Source: Chlorobiaceae bacterium
GTDB lineage: Bacteria > Bacteroidota > Chlorobiia > Chlorobiales > Chlorobiaceae
Direction: 5' to 3'
DNA length: 64,000 nucleotides
NCBI GenBank assembly: GCA_013334565.1
Contig: JAAXXI010000004.1
Location: forward strand, 24,796 to 88,795
The notes below the pieces were generated by a model that was not told the origin of the DNA, made no database searches, and saw nothing but the letters and a program-made list of their open reading frames with translations. Position numbers and translations under genes: made by a program. The stretch's first letter is position 1. Every line of letters begins with the position of its first letter. Below are positions 31,583 to 41,826 of the stretch, one piece after another.

Positions 31583-32772
31583 GCCCGGAAGATGTTCCTG
31601 ATTTTTTCCCGGTGAAGTTCCAGCCTTTCGAGTATCTCCGCGAGATGGTCCCCGCCGAGCTTTTCCAGGATGGCGTTCGCTATCACCGGCGCTACGGTTG
31701 CCTCTGCGACGACGCCGGCAGCCGGGACCGCGCAGGTATCGCTTCGCTCGAAGCGTGAGAGCGTCGGCTGCATCGTTTCGAAATCGAAAGAGCCGAGAGG
31801 CGAGAGCAGCGAGGAGATCGGTTTCATCGCTGCCCGCAGGTGGATGAACTGGCCGCTCGACATGCTTCCTTCAAGCCCTCCTGCACGGTTCGATTTCCTT
31901 GCCGGTACTTCTCCCGCCGCGAAGAGGAATTCATCGTGGACCTGCGAGCCGGGTTTCCGGGTATTTTCGAAGGCCGGGCCGATCTCGACCCCCTTGATCG
32001 CCTGGATCGACATGATGGCCGTGGCAAGGGCTGCGTCCAGCCTGCGGTCGTGCTGCACATAGCTGCCGAACCCGAGGGGCACGCCGGTGATGAACACTTC
32101 GATGACCCCACCCAGCGTATCGCCCTGCTCCTTTACCGCATCGATGGCGGCAATCGCTTCCGTTTCATCGGCTTCGGAGAGCATGCGCACCTGGGATCGG
32201 TCGGCTTCCCCCGCAAGAGTTTCGGCACCGGCATCGAGCAGTTCCAGGAGTTTCGATGACGGGACATTGCCCCCGGCATGCCCGATCGAGGAAACATAGC
32301 TTCCGATTTCAATGCCGAGCGCCCTGAGGAATGCCCTCGACAGTGCCCCGGCGGCAACGCGTGCAGCGGTTTCGCGTGCGGACGAGCGTTCGATGACCGG
32401 CCGGATGTCGTCGAAGCCGTATTTGATCCTGCCCGCGAGATCGGCATGGCCGGGCCTCGGAATGGAAATTTTCGGGATCTCGTCCGAAGGTTTTTCGAAC
32501 TGGGCCATGGTTTTCGTCCAGTTTTCCCAGTCGCGGTTCCGGATGACGAGGGAAACCGGTGAGCCGATGGTCCTGCCGAAACGGAGCCCCGAAAGCACCT
32601 CCGCCCGGTCGGTCTCGATTTTCATGCGGCCGCCCCTGCCGTACCCCTGCTGCCTGCGGGCAAGCTGCCCGTCGATATCTTCAGGAGATACGGGTACCCC
32701 GGCCGGCAGCCCTTCGACAATCGCTGAAAGGGCTGGGCCGTGGGATTCGCCTGCGGTAAAGTAACGTATCAT
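31579..32772 (-). CDS. aroC: Chorismate synthase
   Basis: 397 residues. It converts EPSP to chorismate in the last common step of aromatic synthesis, using reduced flavin. The N-terminal MIRYFTAGESHGPAL, GRGGRMKIETD, the RSSARETAARVAAGALSR block and the C-terminal TLSRFERSDTCAVPAAGVVAEA are standard AroC signatures, with the catalytic histidine in ESHG. It lies 82 bases downstream of hemB on the minus strand and overlaps the cysE 3' end. Confidence 0.97.
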   Translation of the reverse strand: MIRYFTAGESHGPALSAIVEGLPAGVPVSPEDIDGQLARRQQGYGRGGRMKIETDRAEVLSGLRFGRTIGSPVSLVIRNRDWENWTKTMAQFEKPSDEIPKISIPRPGHADLAGRIKYGFDDIRPVIERSSARETAARVAAGALSRAFLRALGIEIGSYVSSIGHAGGNVPSSKLLELLDAGAETLAGEADRSQVRMLSEADETEAIAAIDAVKEQGDTLGGVIEVFITGVPLGFGSYVQHDRRLDAALATAIMSIQAIKGVEIGPAFENTRKPGSQVHDEFLFAAGEVPARKSNRAGGLEGSMSSGQFIHLRAAMKPISSLLSPLGSFDFETMQPTLSRFERSDTCAVPAAGVVAEATVAPVIANAILEKLGGDHLAEILERLELHREKIRNIFRA

Positions 32773-32854
32773 GGTTTCCCGGATTAAAAATGCCCGGCTG
32801 ACTCTGGGAACTGCAGCCGGGCAAGGTGAATGATGCTTTCGGAAACGGTATGCC

Positions 32855-33931
<1,077 letters not shown>

Positions 33932-34045
33932 TCATGCCCGGAAAGGGGAAAAAACATGGAGGGAAGAGCAGCGCAGGATTCGTTATATTACTTTACTGAA
34001 CATGTTTGCGCTTTATTTCCAGGGAACCATGAAACGGAGGATGGA

Positions 34046-34801
34046 ATGGGTTTTTTCGACATGTTTTTCCAGAAAGAGCCGGAGCGTCCGCAACAACCGG
34101 TGCCGGACCTCGGGAAAATCGATATCGCATCGGTTTTCGAGGGTCTTGCCGGCTGGAGTTCGGGGAAGCGGTTTGCCGACGCGGACCCGAAATATTCTGA
34201 TATGATCAAGGGCCTTCCCCAGGGAAGCGGATCGAGCATGAGGCTGTCGAAAATCAGGGGAACGATGACCCTTGGCGGGGAGAACCCGAGGATATTCGGC
34301 TATCCGGGCAACATCGAGCCCAACATGCCGGCCCTGGCTTCACTTGGAGGCCTTTCGCGCATCCTCATCGATCTGGGTTACGAGGGCGTGGACCGTGAAG
34401 CGCCACCGATAGCCGCCGCCCTGGAAAAAAGGCGGTTCAGGATGCGGATGGCCTGTTTCATGGAACCGTATTATCCCCTTGTAAGGCTGCAGCTCGCATT
34501 TATGGAAGGTCTCGCGGAACCGCTTTTCCTCGAAGTGCTTTCCGACATCCTCGACTGGAATGTCCAGGATTTTTACTATGGTGTCGTCACGACCGGGGTT
34601 TACGAACTGTCGCTCCACGTGCAGAGGAACCACCTCGGATCGGTGTTCTGTTCGGTTCCTGACGCTGAAAGGGCATCGATGGCCGCAGGGTTGAAACAGG
34701 TCGCTGACCGCCTCAAAAGTACACCTCCTTCCGGATGGAACATGCAGGAGGCGGTCCGTTCGTTTGAGCGCAGGCATCCCCTCGGAGAGGGTATGCTGTA
34801 G
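34046..34801 (+). CDS. Hypothetical protein, 251 residues
   Basis: I use ATG 34046, five bases after GGAGG; the frame is open further upstream but without such a site. The protein starts MGFFDMFFQKEPERPQQP. It has a mixed alpha/beta pattern, with conserved-looking Gly/Pro blocks (GTMTLGGENPRIFGYPGNIEP, SLGGLSRILIDLGYEGVDREAPP), and no signal peptide or membrane segment. I do not recognise the family. It is convergent with the decarboxylase cluster, with an 18-base gap, and divergent from hemB. Confidence 0.7.
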   Translation: MGFFDMFFQKEPERPQQPVPDLGKIDIASVFEGLAGWSSGKRFADADPKYSDMIKGLPQGSGSSMRLSKIRGTMTLGGENPRIFGYPGNIEPNMPALASLGGLSRILIDLGYEGVDREAPPIAAALEKRRFRMRMACFMEPYYPLVRLQLAFMEGLAEPLFLEVLSDILDWNVQDFYYGVVTTGVYELSLHVQRNHLGSVFCSVPDAERASMAAGLKQVADRLKSTPPSGWNMQEAVRSFERRHPLGEGML

Positions 34802-34819
34802 TGGTGCCCCGTCTGCTTC

Positions 34820-35956
34820 TTACAGGAGATAGCCAAGCATGATGCCCGCCGCGAGGGCTGAACCGATGACCCCGGCGACGTTAGGAGCCATGGCGTGCAT
34901 GATCAGGTGGTTTGTCGGATCGGCCTTGAGCCCTTCCCGATGTGCCACCTGTGCGCTGTTCGGTACGGCGGATACGCCTGCGGCTCCGATGAGCGGGTTC
35001 ACCTTGCTCCCTTCCGGAAGCACGAGGTTCATCATTTTCGCGAACAGCACCCCGCCCGCAGTCGAAATGACGAAAGCTCCCGCCCCAAGGATGAAGATCT
35101 GGAGAGAATTCCTGGTCAGGAAGGTCGTCGCCTGGGCCGAAGCGCCTATCGTTACCCCGAGGATGATGCTGACGACGTCGATCAGCGCGTTCCTTGCCGT
35201 GTCGGCGAGCCTTGCGGTCACCATAGACTCCCTGAGCAGGTTTCCCAGGAAAAACATGCCGAGCAGCGGAAGCGAAGCCGGCGCGATGAACCCTGTCAGG
35301 AGCACTCCGATGACCGGGAAGAGGACCTTTTCTTTCCTTGAAACCGAACGGGGCGGTTTCATTCTGATCTTCCGCTCTTTTTCCGTTGTGAGCAGCCGCA
35401 TGACCGGCGGCTGGATGACGGGAATGAGGGCCATGTAGATATAGGCGGCGATGGTTATGGCCCCGATGAGGTGCGGAGCGAGCCTCGAGGAAAGGAAGAT
35501 TGCCGTAGGTCCGTCAGCACCTCCTATGATGCCTATGGCCGCCGAGTCGAGGTTTCCGAACCCGAGAGTGATGGCGCCTATGTAGGTCAGGAATATACCG
35601 AGCTGTGCCGCGGCACCGAGCAGGATGAGCTTCGGGTTCGAAATGAGCGGTGAAAAATCGGTCATCGCGCCGATGCCGAGGAAGATCAGCGGCGGAAAGA
35701 TCCCTTTCAGGACCCCCATGTAGAGCAGGTTCATCACGCTGCCCTCTTCCTGCACCCCGATCTGCAGTCCGGGTTGCCATGGCAGCGGGATGTTGCCGAG
35801 CAGTATCCCGAACCCGATAGGCAGCAGCAGCAGCGGCTCGTATTCGAAACGGATGGCGAGCCAGATGAACAGGAGTCCTACGAAGATCATCAGCAGATTG
35901 CCCGGCGTTGTTCCTGCAAAACCGGTATGTTGGAAAAAGTGCATTATTCCTTCCAT
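34820..35956 (-). CDS. Na+-translocating decarboxylase beta subunit
   Basis: 378 residues and about ten hydrophobic segments. The GGADGPTAIF motif at 145-154 with the ion-coupling Asp148, and the second Asn/Ser-rich GAAGVSAVPNSAQVAHREG repeat, are the signature of the OadB/GcdB/MmdB family, which couples decarboxylation of a biotin-bound carboxyl group to Na+ export. An ATG at 35944 is an alternative start. It is the last gene of a four-gene unit with the carboxyltransferase, gamma-like and biotin-carrier genes, so the complex is probably a methylmalonyl-CoA decarboxylase or propionyl-CoA carboxylase-type pump. Confidence 0.93.
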   Translation of the reverse strand: MEGIMHFFQHTGFAGTTPGNLLMIFVGLLFIWLAIRFEYEPLLLLPIGFGILLGNIPLPWQPGLQIGVQEEGSVMNLLYMGVLKGIFPPLIFLGIGAMTDFSPLISNPKLILLGAAAQLGIFLTYIGAITLGFGNLDSAAIGIIGGADGPTAIFLSSRLAPHLIGAITIAAYIYMALIPVIQPPVMRLLTTEKERKIRMKPPRSVSRKEKVLFPVIGVLLTGFIAPASLPLLGMFFLGNLLRESMVTARLADTARNALIDVVSIILGVTIGASAQATTFLTRNSLQIFILGAGAFVISTAGGVLFAKMMNLVLPEGSKVNPLIGAAGVSAVPNSAQVAHREGLKADPTNHLIMHAMAPNVAGVIGSALAAGIMLGYLL

Positions 35957-35963
35957 TGCGGTA

Positions 35964-36383
35964 TCATTCGATTTCTATCAGGACATCACCCTGCATGACG
36001 GTGTCGCCGACCGCGACCCTTATCTCTTTGACGGTCCCGAGTTTTTCTGGGAAAATGTTGTTTTCCATTTTCATGGCTTCGAGCACCACGACCGGCTGGT
36101 CGAGGGCTATGGCCATGCCCGGCTCTACATTGATGGCGATGATCGTGCCGGGCAGGGGTGCCTTTATGAGGCTGATTCCCGGCTTGTTGAGCGGTTCAGG
36201 CGGCTTCGGCGGCACTGTCGGCGAAGAACGGACCAGTTTTGGGGTCTGAGGCCTGGGTATTTCCTGTCCGAGTTCGACGGCATAGGATGTCCCGTTCACC
36301 TCGATTTCAGCTGCAAGGTCGTCAAGCGACTTGATTTCGACATTGTACCTGTTTCCGGCAATCGTGAATTTATATCGCCTCAT
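35964..36383 (-). CDS. Biotin carboxyl carrier protein of the Na+ decarboxylase
   Basis: 139 residues. A beta-rich N-terminal domain and a Pro/Thr/Lys-rich linker (about 43-70) lead into a biotinyl domain (about 72-139), with the biotinylated Lys105 in EAMKMEN. It carries the carboxyl group from the carboxyltransferase to the membrane subunit. The PKLVRSSPTVPPKPPEP linker is the flexible arm expected of such carriers. The start overlaps the preceding gene by 4 bases (ATGA) and the beta subunit follows 7 bases after the stop. Confidence 0.93.
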   Translation of the reverse strand: MRRYKFTIAGNRYNVEIKSLDDLAAEIEVNGTSYAVELGQEIPRPQTPKLVRSSPTVPPKPPEPLNKPGISLIKAPLPGTIIAINVEPGMAIALDQPVVVLEAMKMENNIFPEKLGTVKEIRVAVGDTVMQGDVLIEIE

Positions 36384-36763
36384 CGTTTGATCTGGTTGAA
36401 ATTGATGACGTTGTAGATCTTGGAATTCCAGGGGGAATAATTCTTGGCCGCTTTCTTGATGGTCAGGATGGCTGTTTCCTGGTCGTGCAGTTCCTCCAGG
36501 TAAAGCGAAAGAGCGAGGGCGATTGCCGCGCTCACTTCGCCTGGAACCACGGCCGCGGCGCTTTCAGGAAGCCCCTGGGTCCTGACGAGTTTTTTCTGTT
36601 TCCTCCGGCGCATCGCCGGCATCAGGCTGAACAGGATGAAGAGCAGGAAGAGCGAGCCGATGACCGTGACATAACCGAAAACAGCGAAAATCATCTGTTC
36701 TTTCGTAATCGCCGAAAAATCGACAGGCAGGATCGGAGTGCTGTTTGTCATGTGATTGCCCAT
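36380..36763 (-). CDS. Gamma-type small membrane subunit of the Na+ decarboxylase
   Basis: I use ATG 36763, 2 bases after the carboxyltransferase stop; the longer frame runs antisense-style into that gene. The 127-residue protein has one membrane segment (about 24-46), then a basic cluster MRRRKQKKLV and a soluble alpha-helical tail with YSPWNSKIYNVINFNQIKR. Place and layout fit the gamma/delta subunit (OadG/MmdD) that holds the complex together, although sequence similarity to OadG is limited. A second Met 4 residues later is an alternative start. Confidence 0.75.
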   Translation of the reverse strand: MGNHMTNSTPILPVDFSAITKEQMIFAVFGYVTVIGSLFLLFILFSLMPAMRRRKQKKLVRTQGLPESAAAVVPGEVSAAIALALSLYLEELHDQETAILTIKKAAKNYSPWNSKIYNVINFNQIKR

Positions 36764-36765
36764 GT

Positions 36766-38307
36766 TTACAATGGAAGCGTGCAATGCTTTTTCGGCGGGT
36801 TGACGTCCTTTTTCGTCGAAAGGGTCTGCAATGCCCGGATTATCCTGAACCTGGTATTGCGGGGTTCGATGATATCGTCGATATACCCGTAACGAGCGGC
36901 TTCGTAAGGGTTCGAGAATTTCTCCCGGTAATCCTCGGCATTTTCCGCTATGAACTTTTTCCTTTCCTCGTTGGAACCGAGGGCCTTCAGCTCGCGGTTG
37001 AACAGCACTTCGATCGCGCCGTTCGGTCCCATGACGGCGATTTCCGCGCTCGGCCATGCATAGTTCACGTCCCCTCGGAGCTGCTTGGAGCTCATGACGC
37101 AGTATGCCCCGCCGTATGCTTTGCGCAGGATGACCGTGATCTTCGGGACGGTTGCCTCGCCGTAGGCGAAGATAAGCTTCGCGCCGTTGGTGATGATGCC
37201 GTCGAACTCCTGGGCGCTGCCGGGCAGGAATCCCGGAACGTCGACAAGGGTGACGATAGGGATGTTGAAGGCGTCGCAGAACCGGACGAACCGCGCGGCT
37301 TTTTTTGATGCGTTGATGTCGAGGCAGCCTGCGAGGTAGTTCGGCTGGTTGGCGACAATGCCCGTCGAAATGCCATTGAAGGTGACGAACCCGATGACGA
37401 TGTTGCGCGCATACTGGGGCTGGATTTCAAGGAACTCCCCGTTGTCGGCGACGGAGTGGATGATGTCCTTGACGTCGTAGGGAATCGACGGCTTTTCGGG
37501 AATGATGGAATTCAGGTTGTCGTCGAGCCGGTCCGGCGGATCTTCGCACACGACGAGCGGCGGTTCTTCGAGGTTGTTCTGCGGCAGGTAGCTCAGCAGT
37601 TTGCGGATAAGCAGGATGCTCTCCTTTTCGTCAGCGCCGACGAAATGGGTGACACCGGATTTTGTGGAATGCATCGATGCCCCGCCGAGGTCCTCGTCCG
37701 AGATGGTTTCGCCTGTGACGGTTTTCACCACTTTCGGTCCGGTCACGAACATGCAGCTGGTCTTGTCGGCCATCACGACGAAATCGGTCAGGGCGGGGGA
37801 ATAGACCGCTCCTCCCGCGCACGGGCCGAAAATGGCCGAGATCTGCGGGATCACGCCCGATGCCATGATGTTGCGCTGAAAAATGGTCGCGTAACCGGCA
37901 AGGCTCCTTACGCCTTCCTGTATGCGTGCACCGCCGCTGTCGTTGATACCGATGAGCGGAGCGCCGACTTTCATGGCCTGGTCCATGATCTTGCAGATTT
38001 TAAGGGCGTTCGTTTCTGACAGCGATCCGCCGAGCACGGTGAAATCCTGGGAAAAGACATAGACCGTCCGGCCGTCGATGGTGCCGTGACCCGTGATGAC
38101 GCCGTCGGAGAGGTACCGTTCACTGTCGAGTTCGAAATCGGTTGTCCGGTGGGTCACGAACATATCGTACTCCTCGAAGCTTCCTTCATCGAGCAGCATG
38201 TCGAGCCTCTCACGGGCGGTCAGCTTGCCTTTGGCATGTTGGGCGTCGATGCGTTTCTGTCCGCCGCCGAGGCGGGCTTTTTCGCGTTCTGCAATCAGAC
38301 GTTTCAT
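36766..38307 (-). CDS. Carboxyltransferase subunit (propionyl-/methylmalonyl-CoA type)
   Basis: I use ATG 38307, giving 513 residues starting [20 protein letters not shown], as in MmdA/PccB proteins; the frame extends to 38475 without a family-like leader. The ClpP/crotonase-fold halves hold acyl-CoA and biotin, with [13 protein letters not shown] and [11 protein letters not shown] in the N-half and [13 protein letters not shown] and RKAYGGAY in the C-half. It transfers the carboxyl group between methylmalonyl-CoA (or propionyl-CoA) and biotin. It is the first gene of the sodium-pump cluster. The absence of a biotin carboxylase here favours the decarboxylase role. Confidence 0.92.
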   Translation of the reverse strand: MKRLIAEREKARLGGGQKRIDAQHAKGKLTARERLDMLLDEGSFEEYDMFVTHRTTDFELDSERYLSDGVITGHGTIDGRTVYVFSQDFTVLGGSLSETNALKICKIMDQAMKVGAPLIGINDSGGARIQEGVRSLAGYATIFQRNIMASGVIPQISAIFGPCAGGAVYSPALTDFVVMADKTSCMFVTGPKVVKTVTGETISDEDLGGASMHSTKSGVTHFVGADEKESILLIRKLLSYLPQNNLEEPPLVVCEDPPDRLDDNLNSIIPEKPSIPYDVKDIIHSVADNGEFLEIQPQYARNIVIGFVTFNGISTGIVANQPNYLAGCLDINASKKAARFVRFCDAFNIPIVTLVDVPGFLPGSAQEFDGIITNGAKLIFAYGEATVPKITVILRKAYGGAYCVMSSKQLRGDVNYAWPSAEIAVMGPNGAIEVLFNRELKALGSNEERKKFIAENAEDYREKFSNPYEAARYGYIDDIIEPRNTRFRIIRALQTLSTKKDVNPPKKHCTLPL

Positions 38308-38567
38308 GGGGTAACGGGATAGAGTTTTTTTCGGCGCAGGGCGAAAGAGCATTATTCCGGAGGGGTCGTCCCGTATCCGGTCTTTGGGTCGCAGCTTCCG
38401 GTTGTTCCGGTCTGCGATGTGTTTCTGTAGCTGAGTTTTTCTTTCTATTTTCTCAAGCAGTTTTTCAATATTCAAAAAAATTCCCGAATATCCGCCTTCT
38501 CAATCGGCTTTAGCCGCAGAAGAGTATTATATTTTTAACTTTGAGGCAGAAAAACAGAGCGACCGAC

Positions 38568-39344
38568 ATGACACCCGATCTTCAACTTGCCATAGAAACC
38601 GCTGAAGAGGCTGGCAGATTGACCCTGGGCTACTTTTCGCGCAAATCCATCGAGGTTTTCCGGAAAAGGGATGCTTCGCCTGTTACCGAGGCTGACAGGA
38701 GTGCCGAAAATCTTATCCGCGACGCGATTCACAGGCGTTTTCCGCTTGACGGCCTTTTCGGCGAGGAGTTCGATGAAAGACCCTCTTCGAACCGGCGTCG
38801 CTGGATCATAGACCCCATCGACGGTACGAAGGCTTTCATACACGGTGTTCCGCTCTATGGCATACTCATCGCACTCGAGGAAGAAGATGAAATTCGTCTT
38901 GGAGTTGTTCATTTTCCCGCCCTCCGTGAATTATATTACGCTGAAAGGGGATGCGGGGCTTTTCTCGACGGCTCTCCCATCACTGTTTCATCTGTTGCCG
39001 AAAAGGCCGATTCGACCGTTCTCTATACGGAAAAGGAATACCTTCTCGATCCGCCGTCATCCCATCCTGTTGACCTGCTTCGTCATGAAGCGGCGCTTGT
39101 CAGGGGTTGGGGGGACTGCTACGGCCATATGCTCGTCGCTTCCGGCAGGGCCGAGGTGGCTGTCGACAAGATCATGAGCCCATGGGATTGCGCCGCGCTC
39201 ATTCCCGTCGTGCTCGAAGCCGGAGGATGTTGCTTCGATTACAGGGGAAGGACGACCATTTCGGGTGAAGGTCTTGTCAGTACGAACAGGGTTTTGGGGG
39301 AAAAATTGTTAAGGGCTATTGAAACCATGGATTCCCGTTCATGA
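38568..39344 (+). CDS. Inositol-monophosphatase-family phosphatase (histidinol-phosphatase-like)
   Basis: From ATG 38568 the 258-residue protein has the Mg2+-dependent IMPase motifs: GEEFDE for the first metal site, WIIDPIDGTKAFIHG with the DPIDGT signature, and WDCAALIPVVLEAGG with the second metal Asp. Family members hydrolyse inositol phosphate, histidinol phosphate or 3'-phosphoadenosine phosphate. The compact form with this spacing resembles HisN-type histidinol phosphatases, which is inference. The next gene overlaps it by ATGA. Confidence 0.85.
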   Translation: MTPDLQLAIETAEEAGRLTLGYFSRKSIEVFRKRDASPVTEADRSAENLIRDAIHRRFPLDGLFGEEFDERPSSNRRRWIIDPIDGTKAFIHGVPLYGILIALEEEDEIRLGVVHFPALRELYYAERGCGAFLDGSPITVSSVAEKADSTVLYTEKEYLLDPPSSHPVDLLRHEAALVRGWGDCYGHMLVASGRAEVAVDKIMSPWDCAALIPVVLEAGGCCFDYRGRTTISGEGLVSTNRVLGEKLLRAIETMDSRS

Positions 39345-40087
39345 TCATTGCGCTTCTCATCATCATCGTTCTGCTTCTGGGTTGTGTTATCTGGCTGCAG
39401 GTGACGGGCTGGACCCTTGTGGAAAAAAACGATGTTGACAGGACCGGCCAGGATATCCGGCGCGAGCTCGCACAGCACAGGGCCGACAACATACAGCTCC
39501 TGCACTCCATACGCATCGAGCTGGAAGAGTCGATCAGGGAGGTTATCGAGCAGAAATTCGATGCTTTCGAATCCCGGCAGCAGGGCAGGGGCGGTTCGAG
39601 GCGTAGACGCACGACCCAGGTCCAGAGGAGTTCCGGCCCCGAGTACACTCCGGCTCCGGTGAACGATCTCAATGGTGCCGATGATGAAACAGAACCGGTT
39701 TCGTCAGGAAAATCACTTTCAAGGTACGACGAGGAGGACGATCGTCAGTTCCAGCTTTTTCCATCGGCTGCTCCCCAAACGAAATCGAAGGCCGCCCTCG
39801 AAGAGGAAATGCGTTCTCTGCTCGAGAAACCCCGTCCGGTCCCCCAGACCCAGTTGGCAGCCGAGCCTGCCCAAAATCAGCGGAAGGCGGAGGTAAAGGA
39901 TGATGATGAATATATTTCGATGATCAGGGTGCTGCCTTCAGCCGATCTTTACGACGATATTCCCGATATCGAGAACCTGCCGTCCGTCAAAGAACATGAC
40001 GCCCATGCCGCCGATCCGGATCCGAAAACCGTCAGGCTCAGGTCCGCAAGTTACATAGACGACATCCCGGATATCGAAGACCTCTGA
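39341..40087 (+). CDS. Membrane-anchored coiled-coil and acidic-tail protein, unknown
   Basis: 248 residues. One N-terminal hydrophobic segment (residues 2-24) is followed by a short coiled-coil (about 35-80), a basic stretch RRRR and a long low-complexity acidic tail. The tail ends in two nearly identical motifs, YDDIPDIENL and YIDDIPDIEDL, about 40 residues apart. A membrane anchor with a repeated short linear motif suggests a docking tether for another protein. It is coupled to the phosphatase gene by an ATGA overlap. I do not recognise a family. Confidence 0.7.
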   Translation: MIIALLIIIVLLLGCVIWLQVTGWTLVEKNDVDRTGQDIRRELAQHRADNIQLLHSIRIELEESIREVIEQKFDAFESRQQGRGGSRRRRTTQVQRSSGPEYTPAPVNDLNGADDETEPVSSGKSLSRYDEEDDRQFQLFPSAAPQTKSKAALEEEMRSLLEKPRPVPQTQLAAEPAQNQRKAEVKDDDEYISMIRVLPSADLYDDIPDIENLPSVKEHDAHAADPDPKTVRLRSASYIDDIPDIEDL

Positions 40088-40118
40088 ACATTTGTGAGGA
40101 ATTAACGGCGCTGCCCGT

Positions 40119-40865
40119 CTATTTTTCAGCGAGTGCCCCGGCGATCGCTTTTGCGAAATGCGGGGAGTCGAAGTACTCTGGGATGATGTCGGTCCTGACG
40201 CCCAGCTTTTCAAGCGCGTTTGCCGTCGTCGTGCCTATGGCCGCGATCAGGACGCCTTGCGGCAGGGCGGTTGTGCCGATGGCTTCGAAGAAATTGACGG
40301 CTGTCGACGGGCTGGTGAAGGAAAGGCAGGAAAGCCCGCCGGTTTCAAGAAGCTTTTTCACGTTGCCGGTCTCTTCGAGCGAGGGTGGGATATTTTCATA
40401 AACGGTCAGCTCGACGCACGTCCCCCCCCTTTTGCCGATAATGTCCGGAATGATGCCCAGCGAAAGGTTTCCCCTCAGGAAAAGGAAGGTTTTGCCTGAA
40501 ATTTCACTCTCGGGTATCTCTTCCATGAGTGTTGCGGCATCGGCTATTTTCGGGACGGGCTGGGTTTTGACCCCGTTCTCGTCAAGTAGTTGGGATGTTG
40601 ACTTTCCGACCGCCCATACCCTGAGCTGCTGAAGGTTTTTCAGTTCACCGGGGCTCTCTTTCAGGAGGCGCTCCATGAAAAAGCTCACGCTGTTCGTGCT
40701 GGTGAAGAAGACTCCGTCGAAGCGGGAAAGGTCGGGCACCTGCCAGCCGGGAACCGGCCTGATCTCGATTGTGGGAAACACAACGGAGATCAGGCCATAT
40801 TGTTCCAGTTCTTTTACGAACGATTCCGCCTGGTGCCTTGGTCGGGTAACGAGGACGGCTTTCAT
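40119..40865 (-). CDS. hemD: Uroporphyrinogen-III synthase
   Basis: 248 residues. It closes and inverts hydroxymethylbilane to uroporphyrinogen III. Sequence conservation in HemD is low by nature; here the two-domain pattern with [13 protein letters not shown] and [14 protein letters not shown], plus the [18 protein letters not shown]-terminus, supports the call. The first base of its start codon is shared with the end of hemC (1-base overlap), and it ends the ccsA-hemA-hemC-hemD run. Confidence 0.9.
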   Translation of the reverse strand: MKAVLVTRPRHQAESFVKELEQYGLISVVFPTIEIRPVPGWQVPDLSRFDGVFFTSTNSVSFFMERLLKESPGELKNLQQLRVWAVGKSTSQLLDENGVKTQPVPKIADAATLMEEIPESEISGKTFLFLRGNLSLGIIPDIIGKRGGTCVELTVYENIPPSLEETGNVKKLLETGGLSCLSFTSPSTAVNFFEAIGTTALPQGVLIAAIGTTTANALEKLGVRTDIIPEYFDSPHFAKAIAGALAEK

Positions 40866-41806
40866 TACCTCGTTTTGCGGATTTCGGAGAGGATTTTATC
40901 TGCGCCCTGTTTCAGCAGTTCCTCGGCAAGCGCGATGCCGATTTCTTCGGCCTGTTCGGGATTGCTGAGTCCGGCTTTCGTCATTTCGTTGCGCAGTCCG
41001 ACTTTGCCGTCTACCGAACCGACATAGGCGAGCAGGTTCAGCGTGCCGTTCCTGAAGGAAGCGTAAGCACCGATCGGGATCTGGCACCCGCCCTGCAGAT
41101 GACGGAGCAGCGCACGTTCGGCCCTGCAGCAGTATTCCGTGTTCGAGTGGTTGAGGATCCTGACGATTTCCCTTGTCTGTTCGTCATCGATGCGGGTTTC
41201 AATACCGAGAGCACCCTGGCCGACTGCGGGAAGCATGACTTCGTGGGGAAGGATTTCCGAGATGCGGTCGCTGAATTTCAGGCGGTAGACGCCGGCATAG
41301 GCGAGCATCATCGCGTCGAATTCCCCGTCATCGAACTTTTTGAACCGGGTGTTCAGGTTGCCCCTGATGTCGCGGATATCGAGGTCCGGACGCATGCTGA
41401 GCAGCTGCGACATCCTGCGAAGGCTGCTGGTCGCAACCCTGGATTTTTCCGGCAGGTCCTTCAGCTTGACGCCGTTTTTCGAAATGATGACGTCCCTGGT
41501 GTCCTCGCGCTCCGTGAATGAGGTGATGATGAGGCCCTCCGGGGTCGATGTCGGGACATCTTTCAGGCTGTGCACCGCAAGGTCTATCTCTTTGGCGATG
41601 AGGTGCTTTTCAATATCCTTCGTGAACAGGCCCATGTCCCCGATTTTCGAAAGCGGGGAGTCGAGAAGCACGTCACCGGTGGTTTTGACAAGTTTCAGCT
41701 CGATATCAAGCTCGGGGAAATGCCGGGAAAGTTCGTTTTTGGTGAATTCTGCCTGCCACAGAGCGAGAGGGCTGGACCTGGTGCCGATGATAAGCTTTTT
41801 TTTCAA
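40865..41806 (-). CDS. hemC: Porphobilinogen deaminase (hydroxymethylbilane synthase)
   Basis: 313 residues. It polymerises four porphobilinogens into hydroxymethylbilane. The N-terminus [15 protein letters not shown], the [10 protein letters not shown] block with the catalytic Asp, [13 protein letters not shown] and the dipyrromethane-cofactor Cys241 in [11 protein letters not shown] are all present. Gene order hemA-hemC-hemD with short gaps (20 bases to hemA) gives coordinated tetrapyrrole synthesis for heme and bacteriochlorophyll. Confidence 0.98.
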   Translation of the reverse strand: MKKKLIIGTRSSPLALWQAEFTKNELSRHFPELDIELKLVKTTGDVLLDSPLSKIGDMGLFTKDIEKHLIAKEIDLAVHSLKDVPTSTPEGLIITSFTEREDTRDVIISKNGVKLKDLPEKSRVATSSLRRMSQLLSMRPDLDIRDIRGNLNTRFKKFDDGEFDAMMLAYAGVYRLKFSDRISEILPHEVMLPAVGQGALGIETRIDDEQTREIVRILNHSNTEYCCRAERALLRHLQGGCQIPIGAYASFRNGTLNLLAYVGSVDGKVGLRNEMTKAGLSNPEQAEEIGIALAEELLKQGADKILSEIRKTR

Positions 41807-41826
41807 GGCGGTTACGAATTATGAAT

